NCBI GenBank assembly: GCA_024305745.1
Contig: JAHRBS010000002.1
Coordinates: 1,612,001-1,676,000 of the forward strand
Direction of reading: 5' to 3'
DNA length: 64,000 bases
Source: Polyporus tsugae
Lineage: Eukaryota > Basidiomycota > Agaricomycetes > Polyporales > Polyporaceae
A model generated the notes under the pieces. The model ran no database searches. It saw only the letters and a program-made list of their open reading frames with translations, and was not told the origin of the DNA. The position numbers were made by a program, and so were the translations under genes. Each line of letters begins with the position of its first letter. Positions within the stretch are counted from its first letter, which is position 1. Positions 13,301-24,355 of the stretch are shown here, piece after piece.

Positions 13301-13539
13301 TGAAGTCGTCATCCGCTGGGTCGTCCATGGTATCTCTGTCCTCGACACTCATCGAGGCCGAGGACGACGACACGCGGGTCCTCCGCCGTCTACTCACCCG
13401 AAAGGTCGAGGCGAGAACGGACGGCGCGTTCGACGCGATCGACAAGGCGTTGGTATGGCTACGGATCGTACAGGACACACTCCGGAGCCTCCGGCGACGC
13501 ACACCAACCTCCAACGCCGCCGCCGGGGCCCTCCCATAG
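10367..13539 (+). CDS. large ankyrin-repeat protein
   Basis: The start is the ATG at 10367. The N-terminal part contains ankyrin units: ALARGADVNAADD, KGVTPLGLAAWLNVPEAIRV, DSQGWGPLHYCVSSQ, ALFLAGADTSLYTSSKHG and DEDGETCLHVAAEHGQ. The first intron (from 10555) and several later ones are recognisable. After the repeats the protein becomes Ser-rich and likely disordered (about 11,950-13,000), then ends in a helical, charged segment (VAQLKDHLDDPFMSAIAS; LRRLLTRKVEARTDGAFDAI) with stop at 13537-13539. Ankyrin repeats are protein-binding scaffolds, and the partner cannot be read from the sequence. There is no transmembrane segment, so it is presumably cytosolic or nuclear. I do not recognise a named family. 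Confidence 0.78.
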
Positions 13540-14266
13540 ACCTCGTATCCTGGCATCCGGCGATTGTACAATCTGTATCCTGTTCCAAGTAGGTGTTCCA
13601 ATACCCCAGTATGGTCCCCGAGACCCAGACATGTAGACAGTGAACATTTGTGATCAAAATGTTGTACTACTATATGCAATGTGCAGGTGTACGTAGGCAT
13701 TCAACCCCCCGCATCATATCCCCCAATCCCCTTCCCCCCAGCTCCTCAATATCCACAAACCTGACATGATCTTATGATCTCCAGATATCTATGTTGTATA
13801 TATACGCACATTTTGTATAGGTAGCTCTCATGTTCCGGACGTTGACCGGACTCACGTCTCCGTTGTACGTAGTTTTCTGCTGTCGATATTTGGAATTCTG
13901 CACTCCGCGACGCTCTGTATATACCTAGCTTTCGATGTTCGAATAATGACCTTTTACGATGCCCACCTACTTTTATGCGAAGAATCAGCGGAACCTACTA
14001 ATACACCCTCTTTCATTGAACGGAGACGCCCGACTGGGGGACTGGTTGATTCGAACCGGTTCGGCGCCTTTGACCGACAACCACTCGCAACCAAATCCAC
14101 GCATGTCCTCGAGGTGAATCCCCCGCTCTCTTCCCATTGAAAACATACCTAACCCGACTCGGACATCCTCCTCGTTTCGCCTCGAAGCTCGCTCAGCCAT
14201 GCCGCAGCGGCCCAGAACGACGGCGGGCAGGGCCCCGTCGGGTCCGAGCCAAATCACTCCCCGACG
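13540..14266. other. intergenic region and 5' leader
   Basis: 727 bp with no supported gene, AT-rich near 13,780-13,930. It includes a short upstream open frame (14199-14270, 23 codons, MPQRPRTTAGRAPSG...) whose TGA stop overlaps the ATG of the next gene as ATGA. Confidence 0.45.
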
Positions 14267-14617
14267 ATGATTCCAGGCATGAGCCAGCCGCCAAACCACG
14301 CGGGCCCGGTTCAGGTTCAGGTGCGTCCGTCGGTGTGCCCTCGACCGTCGATGGTTACTGAACCGAATTTAATTTGCCTTCTCTTATCCTTGCCAATGCC
14401 AATGCCAGGCCACGCCGTACGCCGCGGTGCACAGGCAGCATCCAGGCGCGTATGGGCTGCCCCAGTCCGCCCCGAACGCGTACCAGCAGCACCCTCAGCA
14501 TCCGCATCCGCAACCCCACCATGTCATACAATACGTCCCTGGGCCTCCCCACCCAGGCCATGCGCCGCAGGGACACACGGGCGAACTGATGTACCCGGTC
14601 GGGTCCTCGCCGCAGAG

Positions 14618-14648
<31 letters not shown>

Positions 14649-16183
14649 CAGGGTCAGGTACAGGCGGTGCCGCAGGAGGAAGAAGAGGACGAGCCCCCAC
14701 CGCCCGCCAGCACGAATGGGAAGCGGAAGCAGCCCGACAGTGCGACCCCTGATGCAGGTGCGAAGAAGCGGCGGCAACGTTCTGGGGCCGCAGGCGCGAG
14801 TGCGGGTGGAAATGCTGGTGCGGGCGAGGACGGGGAGGATGGACAGGATCTGGAGGTGGGCCCGAACGGGGGTGCGAAGCATTGGACGGAGGAGGAGAAG
14901 ACGCGGTTCTTCACGTGGATGTTGACGAGCGATGAGCACTGGGACGCGTTCAAGACGAGGATGAACACGGTGTTTCGTGAGGTACGTGCCCCATCTCGAG
15001 CACGCTTTGCATATCTTCGCCGAACGTGCGGGCGAGAGGAGAGCTGACCTTGCGCGCGTGGATCAGTGCTCGGCCGAGTTGTTCCCAGGGCGGAAGTCCT
15101 ACACTGCGCTGAAGAGCTGCTACCATCGCAATCTCGAGGTGTTCAAACAGATCCACGCATTTCAAAACTTCTCCACGAATCATTTCCGCCAACTGCAGGC
15201 CGAGAACCCGCACGCGGAGCAACCCTCTATCGAAGCCATGCTCGATGTCGCCCGCGTCGCAGGGCTCAACGTCGGGAACCTGAGCGTCAAGGCAATTGAT
15301 CGTTGGTACGAAACGGGCTGGTACAATCTCTTCAAGAAAAGGTGGATATACCTGTTCCTAGCTGGCAAAGTGTGCAGTTGCTCATACACCCGCAAGGTAC
15401 CGCGAGGACCCGAAGACGGGCCTCCCCGCACCCTATTATGGGCCGCCCGACCAGCCCACGGAACCTGGCCCTTCTTCATCTGCCCCTCCGATGATGGGCC
15501 TACACACAACTATCGATCCTCAACTCATGGCTGGCCACTCTGCGCAAGCCAGTCAGGAAACTCAGTATGTCCCTCCGCCGGGTGAGGGCTCTCAGCAGTC
15601 CGTCAGCGCGATGGTATCCGGTGGTCCCTACTCCTACTCCTCGCCTTCGCGGCCTTCATATTACCGCGATGCCGGCCCGAGTGCGGCCAGCCAGCCTCCA
15701 GCCGCTTCCCAGTCGTTCCAATACTTGCGGTCACAGAGCGCTGTCCCACCCAAGGTATTGCCCGGGGCTTCTTCGCAACCCCTGAGGCCTCCTGTCGCAA
15801 ATGGCCAACGATATTCGCCTTTCCAAGAACACTCGTCAGGGGGCGAACAGTACGTTGCCGACTACCATCCACAGACTGCTCATGCCGTGTCGCAACTCAC
15901 TGCCGTGGCTGAGTCCCTTCTCGGCGTGTGCTCGTCGATCAAGGACCTCCTCCAGCAGCAGGTCGAGGAGAGCAAGGCGCGTACGGAGCTCATGCGCGCT
16001 GAGGCGGCCTCGAAGAGGCAGAACGGCGGGGGCGGGGAAGGGCAGCCGAAGGAGCGAGAGAAGGAGATCTCTATGGAGAAGGTGACGTTCGCGACGGAGA
16101 TTCTCAAAAACGGCCCGCAGAACGATGAGATCAAGAAGGCGGCGATCGAGTGTTTGACGAAGTACCTCATGCGGGATTTGTAG
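14267..16183 (+). CDS. Myb/SANT-like disordered nuclear protein
   Basis: A small first exon (MIPGMSQPPNHAGPVQVQ) is joined by an intron (14321-14409) to a Gln/Pro/His-rich exon with a hexanucleotide AGCCAG tandem coding SQSQSQ. A basic patch (GKRKQPDS, AKKRRQRSG) resembles a nuclear signal. A SANT/Myb-type segment follows: HWTEEEKTRFFTWMLTSDEH, WDAFKTRMNTVFRE, ELFPGRKSYTALKSCYHRN. A further helical exon includes AIDRWYETGWYNLFKKR. The last exon ends in a coiled-coil-like region (ESLLGVCSSIKDLLQQQVEE; ISMEKVTFATEILKNG) and stops at 16181-16183. DNA binding in the nucleus is inferred from the SANT pattern. The start is uncertain because an upstream ATG at 14199 is in another frame. Confidence 0.7.
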
Positions 16184-16390
16184 TAATGTGGAGTAGTGCG
16201 TTCGGATCTGTAGCGAGTAGTCTGTTCTAATAATTAAATAGTTGGCGATTACATCCATACGTACATACACACATCCTTGTATAAGTATACCGACTCTGAT
16301 CTGTTCTACTACTACGTCGTCAAAACGTATTTGTCAAAACAATATAATGTCCTCAATCTGCTCGTCACCCCGAAATCGGTTGATCAAAGG

Positions 16391-17612
16391 TCAGTTCCGC
16401 CAACGCCACCAAGGCTTCTGCTCACCAGCAGCCATCTCCTCAGTAGCGCGGCTAGACCCTGCAAGCGGGAACGAAGGGATGGCGACCTTCCTCCCCTCTG
16501 CGCGCTCGCGTGCCTCCCAGTCCGCGTCGTCGAAGTACTGGTCCATCGCGCGGCCGTCTAGGCTCGTGCTGCCTTCCCCAGCGAAGTCCGATTCCCCACC
16601 AGTGTGAACTCTGCGCTTACGCAGCCCACTGTCCTTACCCTTCTCGTACTCGTACTCCTTGATGTCCCCGCTCAGCTCTTCTGTGCTCTCGGGGAGACCG
16701 GCGAGCGAGACGTACGCCTTCGCGACGTCGCGGTCCGTCTCCTTGGTCAGGGCTTGAAACCGAGTCTCGGCGCGCTCGATCGCGAGGCGGGCTTTGCGAT
16801 CCTCGTCGAGCGCTTGCTCGGCTGGGGATAGCGGAGGCGGCGCGCGCACGGAGGGAGGGAGAACGAGGAAGGAGCGGGTGTGTAGTAGATGTGGGGTCGT
16901 GCGGAGGGTCGAGGGTGGGAGGCCGTTCAGACGGCAGAGGATACGGTCCTGCATACAGCGAGTTGAGCTTAAGCTGTAAGAGGCGCGAGGGAGAACGCGA
17001 GGATGGACGACGACGCACGTCTATTCCGAGCCTTAGGGATATCCCGAGCAGAGTATCGTCCGGCTTGATGAAGTACTTGGGTGGCTGTCCTGGCGTGTTC
17101 TGGATCTCGCCCTGGGAAGCCGTCTCCGCGTCGGGCGCAGAGTCATCTGCAGACCTCGCAAACTGAGCACGACTTGCGACCGAGGCATCGGAGTAGTCGT
17201 GTGCGCGATGTGGGGGGGCTCCGTTGTCCGGGGGCGCAGAGGCAACTGACCCTTCGGTAGTATACTCGCGAGCCGACGCTCGTTCATCCTCTGCGCCCGA
17301 CTCCGAGTCGTCTTCATCGTCGATCACAAATACATCCTCGTCTCGGAACGATCCATCGACATTGATCCTTGCGGTTGTCTCCTTCCCGCTCTCAGCAGTC
17401 TGGTAGCGAGAGCTAACTGCTTTGACTCCGGCCAGACATCGGAGGCAGGGGTTATACCGCGCGAGACGCGGATTGGCGGCGAGACAGTTTGGACAGATCG
17501 GTCGTGAGCAACAGCTTGTGCGGTGTACATTTGCACTGGCCTTTCCTGGGGGCAGCGAGGCGGAACACGCGAGGCAGAGGGTGACCAGTGGAGGTCTGGC
17601 GGCAGGCGACAT
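16391..17612 (-). CDS. intracellular LysM-domain protein with N-terminal cysteine cluster
   Basis: Starts at the ATG at 17612 (MSPAARPPLV); an in-frame ATG at 17642 is also possible. There is no signal peptide. The N-terminus has a dense metal-site-like cysteine pattern: CLACSASL, then CCSRPICPNC, then CLRC. An acidic stretch follows (FVIDDEDDSESGAEDE). A single LysM domain spans an intron (about 16,950-17,015): YFIKPDDTLLGISLRLGID joins DRILCRLNGLPP, which is the typical LysM turn. The tail is charged and coiled-coil-like, ending EQKPWWRWRN. Cytosolic LysM proteins of this layout (LYSMD-like) are known in eukaryotes but their role is poorly defined. They are not the secreted chitin-binding effectors. 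The acceptor that restores the LysM frame is TGTATGCAG at the 16,950 end. Confidence 0.75.
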
Positions 17613-17950
17613 GACAAGGTTCAGTAAGCCCTGCTGCGTCATCCCTGGCTGTGCTTAGATAAGGTACTCGATGTTGGAAAACGTGGGCAAAACGTGGGGT
17701 TGGTTCCTTTCTTTGTCTCCAACACCGCTTATTATTACTTAAGTTAAAGCTTTGTCCACAGCCCTTGTGTTTCTGAGCTGTCCAGGCGTGGACATTCTCA
17801 ACCAAGTGCTCCCTTGGGAACTCTTTCAGAAGCGCCTATATAGGAATATTGCGTGCACTGTGCGCTGGCAACCTTGGCTCTGCCTCCCAGCTTCATTCAC
17901 TTTGACGACCTCAAACTGCTACGACCCACTTCCAGCAAGCTTGATCACTC

Positions 17951-20404
17951 ATGAAACACTTCACGGCCCTGAAGTTGTTGGCTCTTCTGGCCAGCGGGGC
18001 ATTCGCAGTTACGATATCGGAAATTCAAGGAATTGCCTTTCAGTCTCCCTTAGCGGGACAGTTCGTGCATGGATTGACCGGAATAGTGACAGCTAAGGTG
18101 TCTCTCTTTCTAGAGTTTCCCACCGAGTCATTCATCTAAATTCCTTTCTCTACAGGATAAATACGGCATATGGATCCAGGACGAACGCACTGACGACCCC
18201 CGAACCTCCAACGGCATCCGCGTCTACGGCGCAAACGTCAGGTCCACCAACGTCGGCGACCTCATCTCTTTATCCGGACGCGTCGCAGAGTACCGCAGGA
18301 GCGTGGCCGACCTCTTCCTCACCGAGATCGACTACATCACTGAGCTTACCACTATTTCAGGGGGCCACACCGTCGTGCCCCTTGTCCTAGGCGAAGACCG
18401 CACCCCACCTAGCAACCAGCTCTCGGCTCTCGACGTCGGGCGGGATGGCTGGCTGTCCGTGCCCAGCAACCTCACCCTGCTCGAGTCCGTGAATGCCACT
18501 CTGCGCCCTGACGAATTCGGGCTGGACTTCTGGGAGAGCTTGGAGGGCCAGCTCGTGACCGTCAAGTCCCCTGCCGCCGCGCAGTTCTCGGACAGGTTCG
18601 GGTCTGTGTGGGTGTACGGCAACTGGCCGACGACTGGTAAGAACGAGCGCGGTGGCCGAACGATTCACTTCAACGGTAAGCACATCTCGTCCTCGGGAGA
18701 TGTTGCGTCTCGGTCTTAATCATAAGTACGTATTCCTACACAGGGCCAAACGAGGCGCCTCCAGCTCACCCAGAGGCTATCTTCATCGGACGTCCCCTGG
18801 ATGGCACCCCAAACCCCAAACCCGTCATGGGTGCCGTGCTGAGCGACATCACTGGCGTAGTCACTTATCAGGTATGCTCAACCGCTATATACACTCAGAC
18901 CTGCGCACAACCGACACTCCGCACAGTTTGGCTCCTACTATATCCTACCCCTCACCGCTCCTGAGGTAGTGGAATACCCAGATTTCGACGTCCCGGCATC
19001 AGCTCTTAACGCAACCAGCCATCCATGCCAAATCCGCATCGGGGACTACAATGTACGTCGCCCACCACAGACACCATGCTACAACCCCCGTTCCTCATTC
19101 CAAAACCAACGCATATATGCACCCCCTCTGTCTCGCAGGTCGAGAACATGAACCCGCGCTCGCACCACATCCCCCAGATCGCAGCGCACATCGCGCACCA
19201 CCTGCACACGCCCGACCTCGTCTTCGTGCAAGAGATCCAGGACGACTCTGGCCCGCGCAACGACGGCGTCGTCTCCGCCGACCGGACGCTCCGTGCACTC
19301 GCGAACGCGATCAAGAAGGCCAGCGGGGGCGTCGAGTACGCGTTCGTGAACGTCGAGCCCGAGGACAACAAGGACGGCGGCCAGCCTGGCGGCAACATCC
19401 GTGTTGCGTATCTGTATGTCTCTCTCACGGCTTCATTGAGAAAATGGGATAGGCTGAAAGAACACGCCCACGCCGTGTAGGTACAGGCCGGAGAAGGTCT
19501 CCCTGGTCCCGGGGACGGCCGGGAACGCGACACTGTCCACAGTTCCTGTGATTGAACGGGAGGGCAATCTCGAACTCGCGTACGCATATACTTAAATCAT
19601 CTTCTACCTTTAAGCCTGCTGAACCCGTTTCTTGTGCAGCTTCAACCCCGGCCGCATCGAGCCGGAACACGCCGCATGGGAAGAGGCACGCAAGCCGCTC
19701 GCAGCAGCCTGGCAGACCGCCACGGGCGCGCGGTTCTACACCGTGAACGTTCACTTCAGCTCGAAGCGGTTCAGCTCGCCTCCGCAAGGCAACGCCCGCC
19801 CGCCCGTCAACGGTGGCTGGGAGAAGCGCACGAGCCAGGCGAACGTCACTGCGGTAAGAACGTGCATGCCCTCGTTTTATCGAAGAGCCATGTCCAGCTG
19901 ACACGGACGATCCCCGCATGCACGAATGCGACAGCGCTTCGTTTCATCCCTATTAGACCTCTCTTCGGACGCCTCCGTGATCGTCGCGGGGGACATGAAT
20001 GAATTCACCGCCGCGCGGTCCGTGCTGCGCCCGCTCACCGCGCTCCTGCACGACGCGAACGACGTAGGGGGCGTGCCGCCCGCGGAGCGGTACACGTACG
20101 CGTACGACCAGCATGCGCAGGAGATCGACCAGGTCTTCGTCTCCGACGCGGTCGCGCGGCGCGGCGGGGACATCGAGCATGTCCACGTGAATACGTGGGC
20201 GAGGACTGTTGGAGAGCGGGCGAGCGACCATGACCCGACCGTGGTGAGGCTGTGGGTGTGTGATGCCGAGACAGGTAGGCTTGTGATTCGAATGTTGAGC
20301 AATAAGCATGGTGGGGATGGTACTAACGGACTTTGCGTGCGTTTACAGATACGGGTTTGCCGATGGAGGAATACGGCGCCGACCACAGACAGACGGTCTT
20401 GTAG
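17951..20404 (+). CDS. secreted endonuclease/exonuclease/phosphatase-family nuclease (ExeM-like)
   Basis: Predicted extracellular DNase of the EEP superfamily. It begins with a clear signal peptide, MKHFTALKLLALLASGAFA. An N-terminal OB-like domain follows, as in bacterial ExeM/YhcR nucleases (YGIWIQDER, GDLISLSGRVAEYR). The EEP catalytic motifs are then spread over later exons: GDYN joined to VENMNPR, LVFVQEIQDDSG (metal-binding Glu), ASVIVAGDMNEF (D-x-N) and RASDHDPTVV (the S-D-H triad). The last short exon (DTGLPMEEYGADHRQTVL) ends at 20402-20404. About nine exons. Known members cleave DNA or phosphodiesters outside the cell; scavenging of nucleic acid is an inference. All expected catalytic residues appear intact. 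Confidence 0.82.
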
Positions 20405-20578
20405 ATATGGGAATTATGAGGTTGCATGCATCGATATTCTCACATGGACGGCTTGCTCTCGTGATACCATGTAGGTTATACCAGACCCGATGACTCTGAA
20501 GAAATCTGCTGCTTGATCTATAACACTGAGAAAAGGACGGGTGCAAGAAAATACCTCATATACAGGCCCACTTGCCGC

Positions 20579-22105
20579 TCACCAATCACTGTCGTCCTCG
20601 ACAACCTCTTCCATACTTAGCTTGTCTCCCATCAACGGCACGCCGCACACCGTCCTCAAGTTTGCGGCGACCCACTCCAACTTCCCCAGCTTCCAGTCCG
20701 CCCCCTCCCAGTACGCGGACCCATCCTCGCCCTTGAAACCCGTCCCTTCATTCGCCTGCTTAAGTTGCATGTGGAACCCCACGGAGGCCAGTACGAGCAG
20801 CACGGTGTCCAGCGTCGACACCATCGCACCCACCGCATCGGCCGCGTCGGTGGCGCCGAACAGCGCGTCGTGCAGCTTGAGGGCGTCCGCTCGCGTAAGA
20901 CCCCACGTGCGCCGCTCGACGTCCTTCCTGCCTCGCCTCGTGCGCTTCCGGACCTCCGAAAGGCTCATTTCGAAGAACAGGCGCCAGCCGTCGAGCCCGT
21001 GCTGCGGCTGACCGCCGACGTCGCGGATGTGAAACCTCTTCGCAGTGGGAGTAGAACGTGCGTGGGCGTCGAGGAGCGGGGTCGTGGATGCGGTACAGGA
21101 CCTTGATGTTGCATGGACTGGGGTAGTGCAGGAACACGTCGAGCGTTGTGGGGGAGGTGGGGGAGGAGATGTGCGTGAAGACAGTCACATCGTTGAGCTG
21201 TTGTGGAGTGTCGCATTTATGACGTAGAAGGGTGTATGCATCAAGTTTAGACAAGGATGAGTGCGCATATACCCATCGGAAGAGGAGTAGCACATACGTA
21301 GCAACCATCGGACCCGTCATCCCATACTTCCAGGCCTTGCGGGAGGATACCGTCTGCGACGACGGCCTGTTCATCCGTGGATAGTTCCGTGCCTAGTAAA
21401 ATGGTCTCGATGCCTTCCTTTATCTTATCGAGGAAAGGCGGAATCGTGAGGCTGAGGCTCTAGCGCTGGCGCATCAACGTCATATTCCATTCCGCGTGGC
21501 GCCGCTGGGCTATGTAACGCGCCCAGTAATTATTCTGCGCAGGCGAAAGGAGGTGCCAGGCTGCGAGAGCTTGCGCGAGCGGGTCGGTACGACTGCTGGG
21601 TGGCGATGGGGTGGGTTGGAGCCGCTTCCAGTCGCGCATATACTCATGTCGTGTGAGGTAGAGTGGGAGTGCAGACTCCGGGATGAGGAGAAGTTCTAGA
21701 AAATCGGCTCAGGCTCTTGGTTGCATAACATAAAGTTCGTGTAAGTACTTACCCACAGGTTTGGGCTGTGGTTTGGCATTATAAGCATCTATAAGCGTGT
21801 GGTAATCTTCGCAAAGGCGGGTCTTGGGGGTAAGACGCTAATAGAGAGGATCAGCGCAACTCGCAAAAGAGTCCGAGTCTTGATATGAGCATACCCAGTG
21901 CTCGGAAGGGACACGCAGGATGTCTTCTACTTGCCGGATGACTGTGTGCTGGTGAGAAATGAGATGAGTACAAAGATTGTCCCATACAGGTAGTGGAGAC
22001 CGGCAGCGCCGGCCTAAGCGAGGAGGCGCGCGTACAATCCTCACGCCCCTCGCGTAGATAGCTGGCGACATCAATGTAAGAGATAACGTCGGCTGTTCGT
22101 GTCCG
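20579..22105 (-). pseudogene. unrecognised gene, probably broken by a stop and a frameshift
   Basis: A multi-exon open frame read on the minus strand. The pieces are IDVASYLREGREDCTRASS (about 22,030-22,080), HTVIRQVEDILRVPSEHW, RLTPKTRLCEDYHTLIDAYN, LLLIPESALPLYLTRHEYMR, LLSPAQNNYWARYIAQRRHA, then IPPFLDKIKEGIETILLGTE, LSTDEQAVVADGILPQGLEV, LDVFLHYPSPCNIKVLYRIH, and finally HIRDVGGQPQHGLDGWRLFF to the stop at 20579. Two defects are visible. A TAG at 21460-21462 interrupts a frame that is otherwise continuous on both sides. A one-base shift near 21,031-21,040 lies between YSHCEE and HIRDVGG, with only 28 nt available, too short for an intron. It could instead be two genes or an unusual splice form. 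The family is not recognised, and its 5' end is not found. Confidence 0.5.
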
Positions 22106-23628
22106 CTACTTGATCAGAGACGGAGTCGCTGGTACTGTGGGCCCCTCTACTCTTTCTGCAATTCCTCGTCATCCCCTGCTCCGATTGCCATCGGATAAAG
22201 GGAAAATGATAGGTAGACTTATGGGGTACAAGATTTTTGGGACAATTTGTCCAGAAATGCGGTGAGTATTGAGAAAAACAGACTTCTAAGAAGCCAGCCC
22301 AAAGGATATGAGCTCTACATACATAGGACTCGGAATATGTATCGCTTTTTGCGTGCAACCAAGTGTGTGCTCTGCAATTCAAGGATCTCAGGGGGCCAGG
22401 GCGGAGGACTTGCATCACCAAAACGGCGGCAAAGTGGGAAGGGGGCCAATTATCCCGTCGTCGATAATCCCCTTATTATGTACACAATTATTTGATACCC
22501 ATTACAATATGAATCTAAGTCCCACGGAATCCTTGGGCCGGTCGCAGCCGGCTGAAATGATGGGGGCGCTTGCAACCGCCTTGCCACCAGCTTGCGACGT
22601 CCTTGCAACTCCCTTGTATCTGCGCGATATCTTCCACCCTCCTGCAATGTTCTAGCGACAGTTTGCAAGTACAACGTCGCACCCCATCAACCAGCCGAGA
22701 TCCCCCATCATAAACTGTACAGCACATCGCCGGGGTTTCAATTGTCCACCTTTAAAAAGCCTGCCTCCCCCTTCCACCGGTCATTTCTGCCCTTGACTTT
22801 GACCCCCACGGTGTCGAATAATAGCTAAGTAAGTCATCTCTCAACTTGTCTTCGGCGTTGTGGGACTATTCCACTGCATGAAATTGAGGTACGTCCCTCA
22901 TAATGTACCACACTGGTTCTCTGTGCCTTGGCTCCTCTGGGATGTGCCTACGTTCTCTCGCTGAGCTCTGGTCTGCAATACTCCTCTGGGTCCTGGCTTG
23001 CTGGCGACATCGCGCTCTCGTCCTGGTTGTGTTCGTCTGGGTTGTGTTGCGTCCTCCCTCCCTCCCCGGACTGGTGTCCAGACGTCCATCCATCACTGAT
23101 GGATGCTGTCGCCGTTGCTGTCGTCGTCGCTGTATAACCTCCTCCTCCCCGGCTGCCTAATAGTATGAGTAGATACCCGCTTCTGTCTCCTGTATGGCGG
23201 CCATGGCCTGTTATTCGTAGCTATCACAATATACATATTTTGGCGCAATCTCTCTCGAGTTGAGTGTACAATCAGCCCTGAAGTAAATTGCAGAGCGATG
23301 AGATTTTTGGATTGTCTATCATCTTCGCGCACCTTGCAACTGATGGCATCATGGCGTTCATTGCCATTGACTTACCCGTGTCTTACAACCAACTTGCAAC
23401 TAGCCCCACCTCGTCATAGTGTAACTATGATAGATTGGGAGTTTGAAATGATTCCATCACATAAAATGACACTACAAGGGATTGCAATCCCCTTGCAATC
23501 CCCTGCAACTTGCTGCAAGATCCGCGCCAAAACGGTGATGTGACAGCTTTAGCGCGCGGGACAGGACGCGCGGCATTATTGCCTTCCATTTTTGGTAGGT
23601 TAAACCTTCCAGCTGTTACTCTACGACA
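22106..23628. other. gene-poor stretch with TTGCAA clusters
   Basis: No splice-supported protein is seen. The word CTTGCAAC and close variants cluster at about 22,569-22,670 and again at about 23,329-23,520, the latter including TTGCAATCCCCTTGCAATCC-type repeats. Such subterminal clusters are often seen inside DNA-transposon ends, but no terminal repeat was found, so this is only a suggestion. Confidence 0.35.
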
Positions 23629-23898
23629 ATGGGCCGTACTCGCCGTTCTGCTGCTCAGAAGGCCCATTCTGCGAGGCAACTACAGAAGATCAAAAACCGT
23701 CAAGAAGGCAAGGAGAATTTAGGACCTTACCCTATTCCTCGTCCCATCCTGAGACATCCTCAACCTCCACCACTCGCCACCTCTACCTCATATGTCCACC
23801 CAAAATCTCGACGTGCACAGGATGAGATGAAGCAGAAGCTTGCATCCAGTGAGCAAAGGCTCGCTGATACAAAGTGCGAGCTTCGCAACACTCGACGC
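23629..23898 (+). pseudogene. 5' fragment of a basic ORF cut by the Ty3 LTR
   Basis: An ATG-led frame, MGRTRRSAAQKAHSARQLQK, rich in Arg/Lys/Gln. It passes through a Pro-rich linker into a coiled-coil-like segment (DEMKQKLASSEQRLADTKCE). It stops being host sequence exactly where the LTR begins (23,899); the following codons and stop are LTR DNA. Basic-plus-coiled-coil N-termini of this kind are common in agaricomycete transposon-associated genes, which is an inference from memory. The 3' part is not found in the window. Confidence 0.5.
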
Positions 23899-24342
23899 TG
23901 TCATGAACATTCCATTCGGCGCCTGCTACTAGCGCCTTAGTTTCCTTTTTCGGATGATCTACTTCTCACATTGTACTTATTGTTCTCCGTTGCATTGTAT
24001 CTCGTCCTTTGTTCCTCAGCACAATAGCTCCTTATTGTCTGTCGTCGCTATTGTTCCATTTCCATTGTTCACCCATGTCCATAGTTACCTATTGTCCCCA
24101 GGTTCTCATTGTCCTCTATACGTATATAAGGACCTGTACTTTGCTGCCTGGAGACCTCAGTTTCGACCTCTTGTCTCCAGGTAAGCCTTGCTGTATTTCC
24201 CTCGTTAGTTACCTCACTCAATACATCTTGTCTCCAGCCCTGACCATCGAGCCTTGCTCCGCTCTTGCTGCACAAGTGCTTGTCGGCGCTCCTGCTCGTC
24301 TTGTACGTATCCCTGATCCTTACTCGACGTCCAGTCGTAACA
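23899..24342 (+). repeat. 5' LTR, left Ty3 copy
   Basis: 444 bp, TGTCATGAAC to CAGTCGTAACA. It contains TATATAA at 24,123-24,129 and, 36 nt downstream, AGTTTCGACCT (24,159-24,169), the predicted transcript start that matches the primer-binding site. It is a mosaic: near its start it resembles the right 5' LTR (GAACATTCC), while CGGATGATC follows the 3' LTR version. Confidence 0.93.
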
Positions 24343-24344
24343 TT

Positions 24345-24355
24345 AGGTCGAAACT
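24345..24355 (+). other. self-complementary primer-binding site
   Basis: AGGTCGAAACT lies two bases after the 5' LTR. Its reverse complement AGTTTCGACCT occurs at 24,159-24,169 in the LTR just downstream of the TATA box. In Tf1-type elements the first 11 nt of the mRNA fold back on such a site to prime reverse transcription. Confidence 0.72.

Noticed and set aside
14620..14660. AGCCAG tandem as a satellite
   Set aside because: In-frame Ser-Gln repeat within a coding exon; only about six units.
21012..21040. A 28-nt intron that would remove the frameshift in the broken gene
   Set aside because: Far shorter than the 45-80 bp introns seen elsewhere in the window, and it would drop a good-looking HIRDVGG segment.
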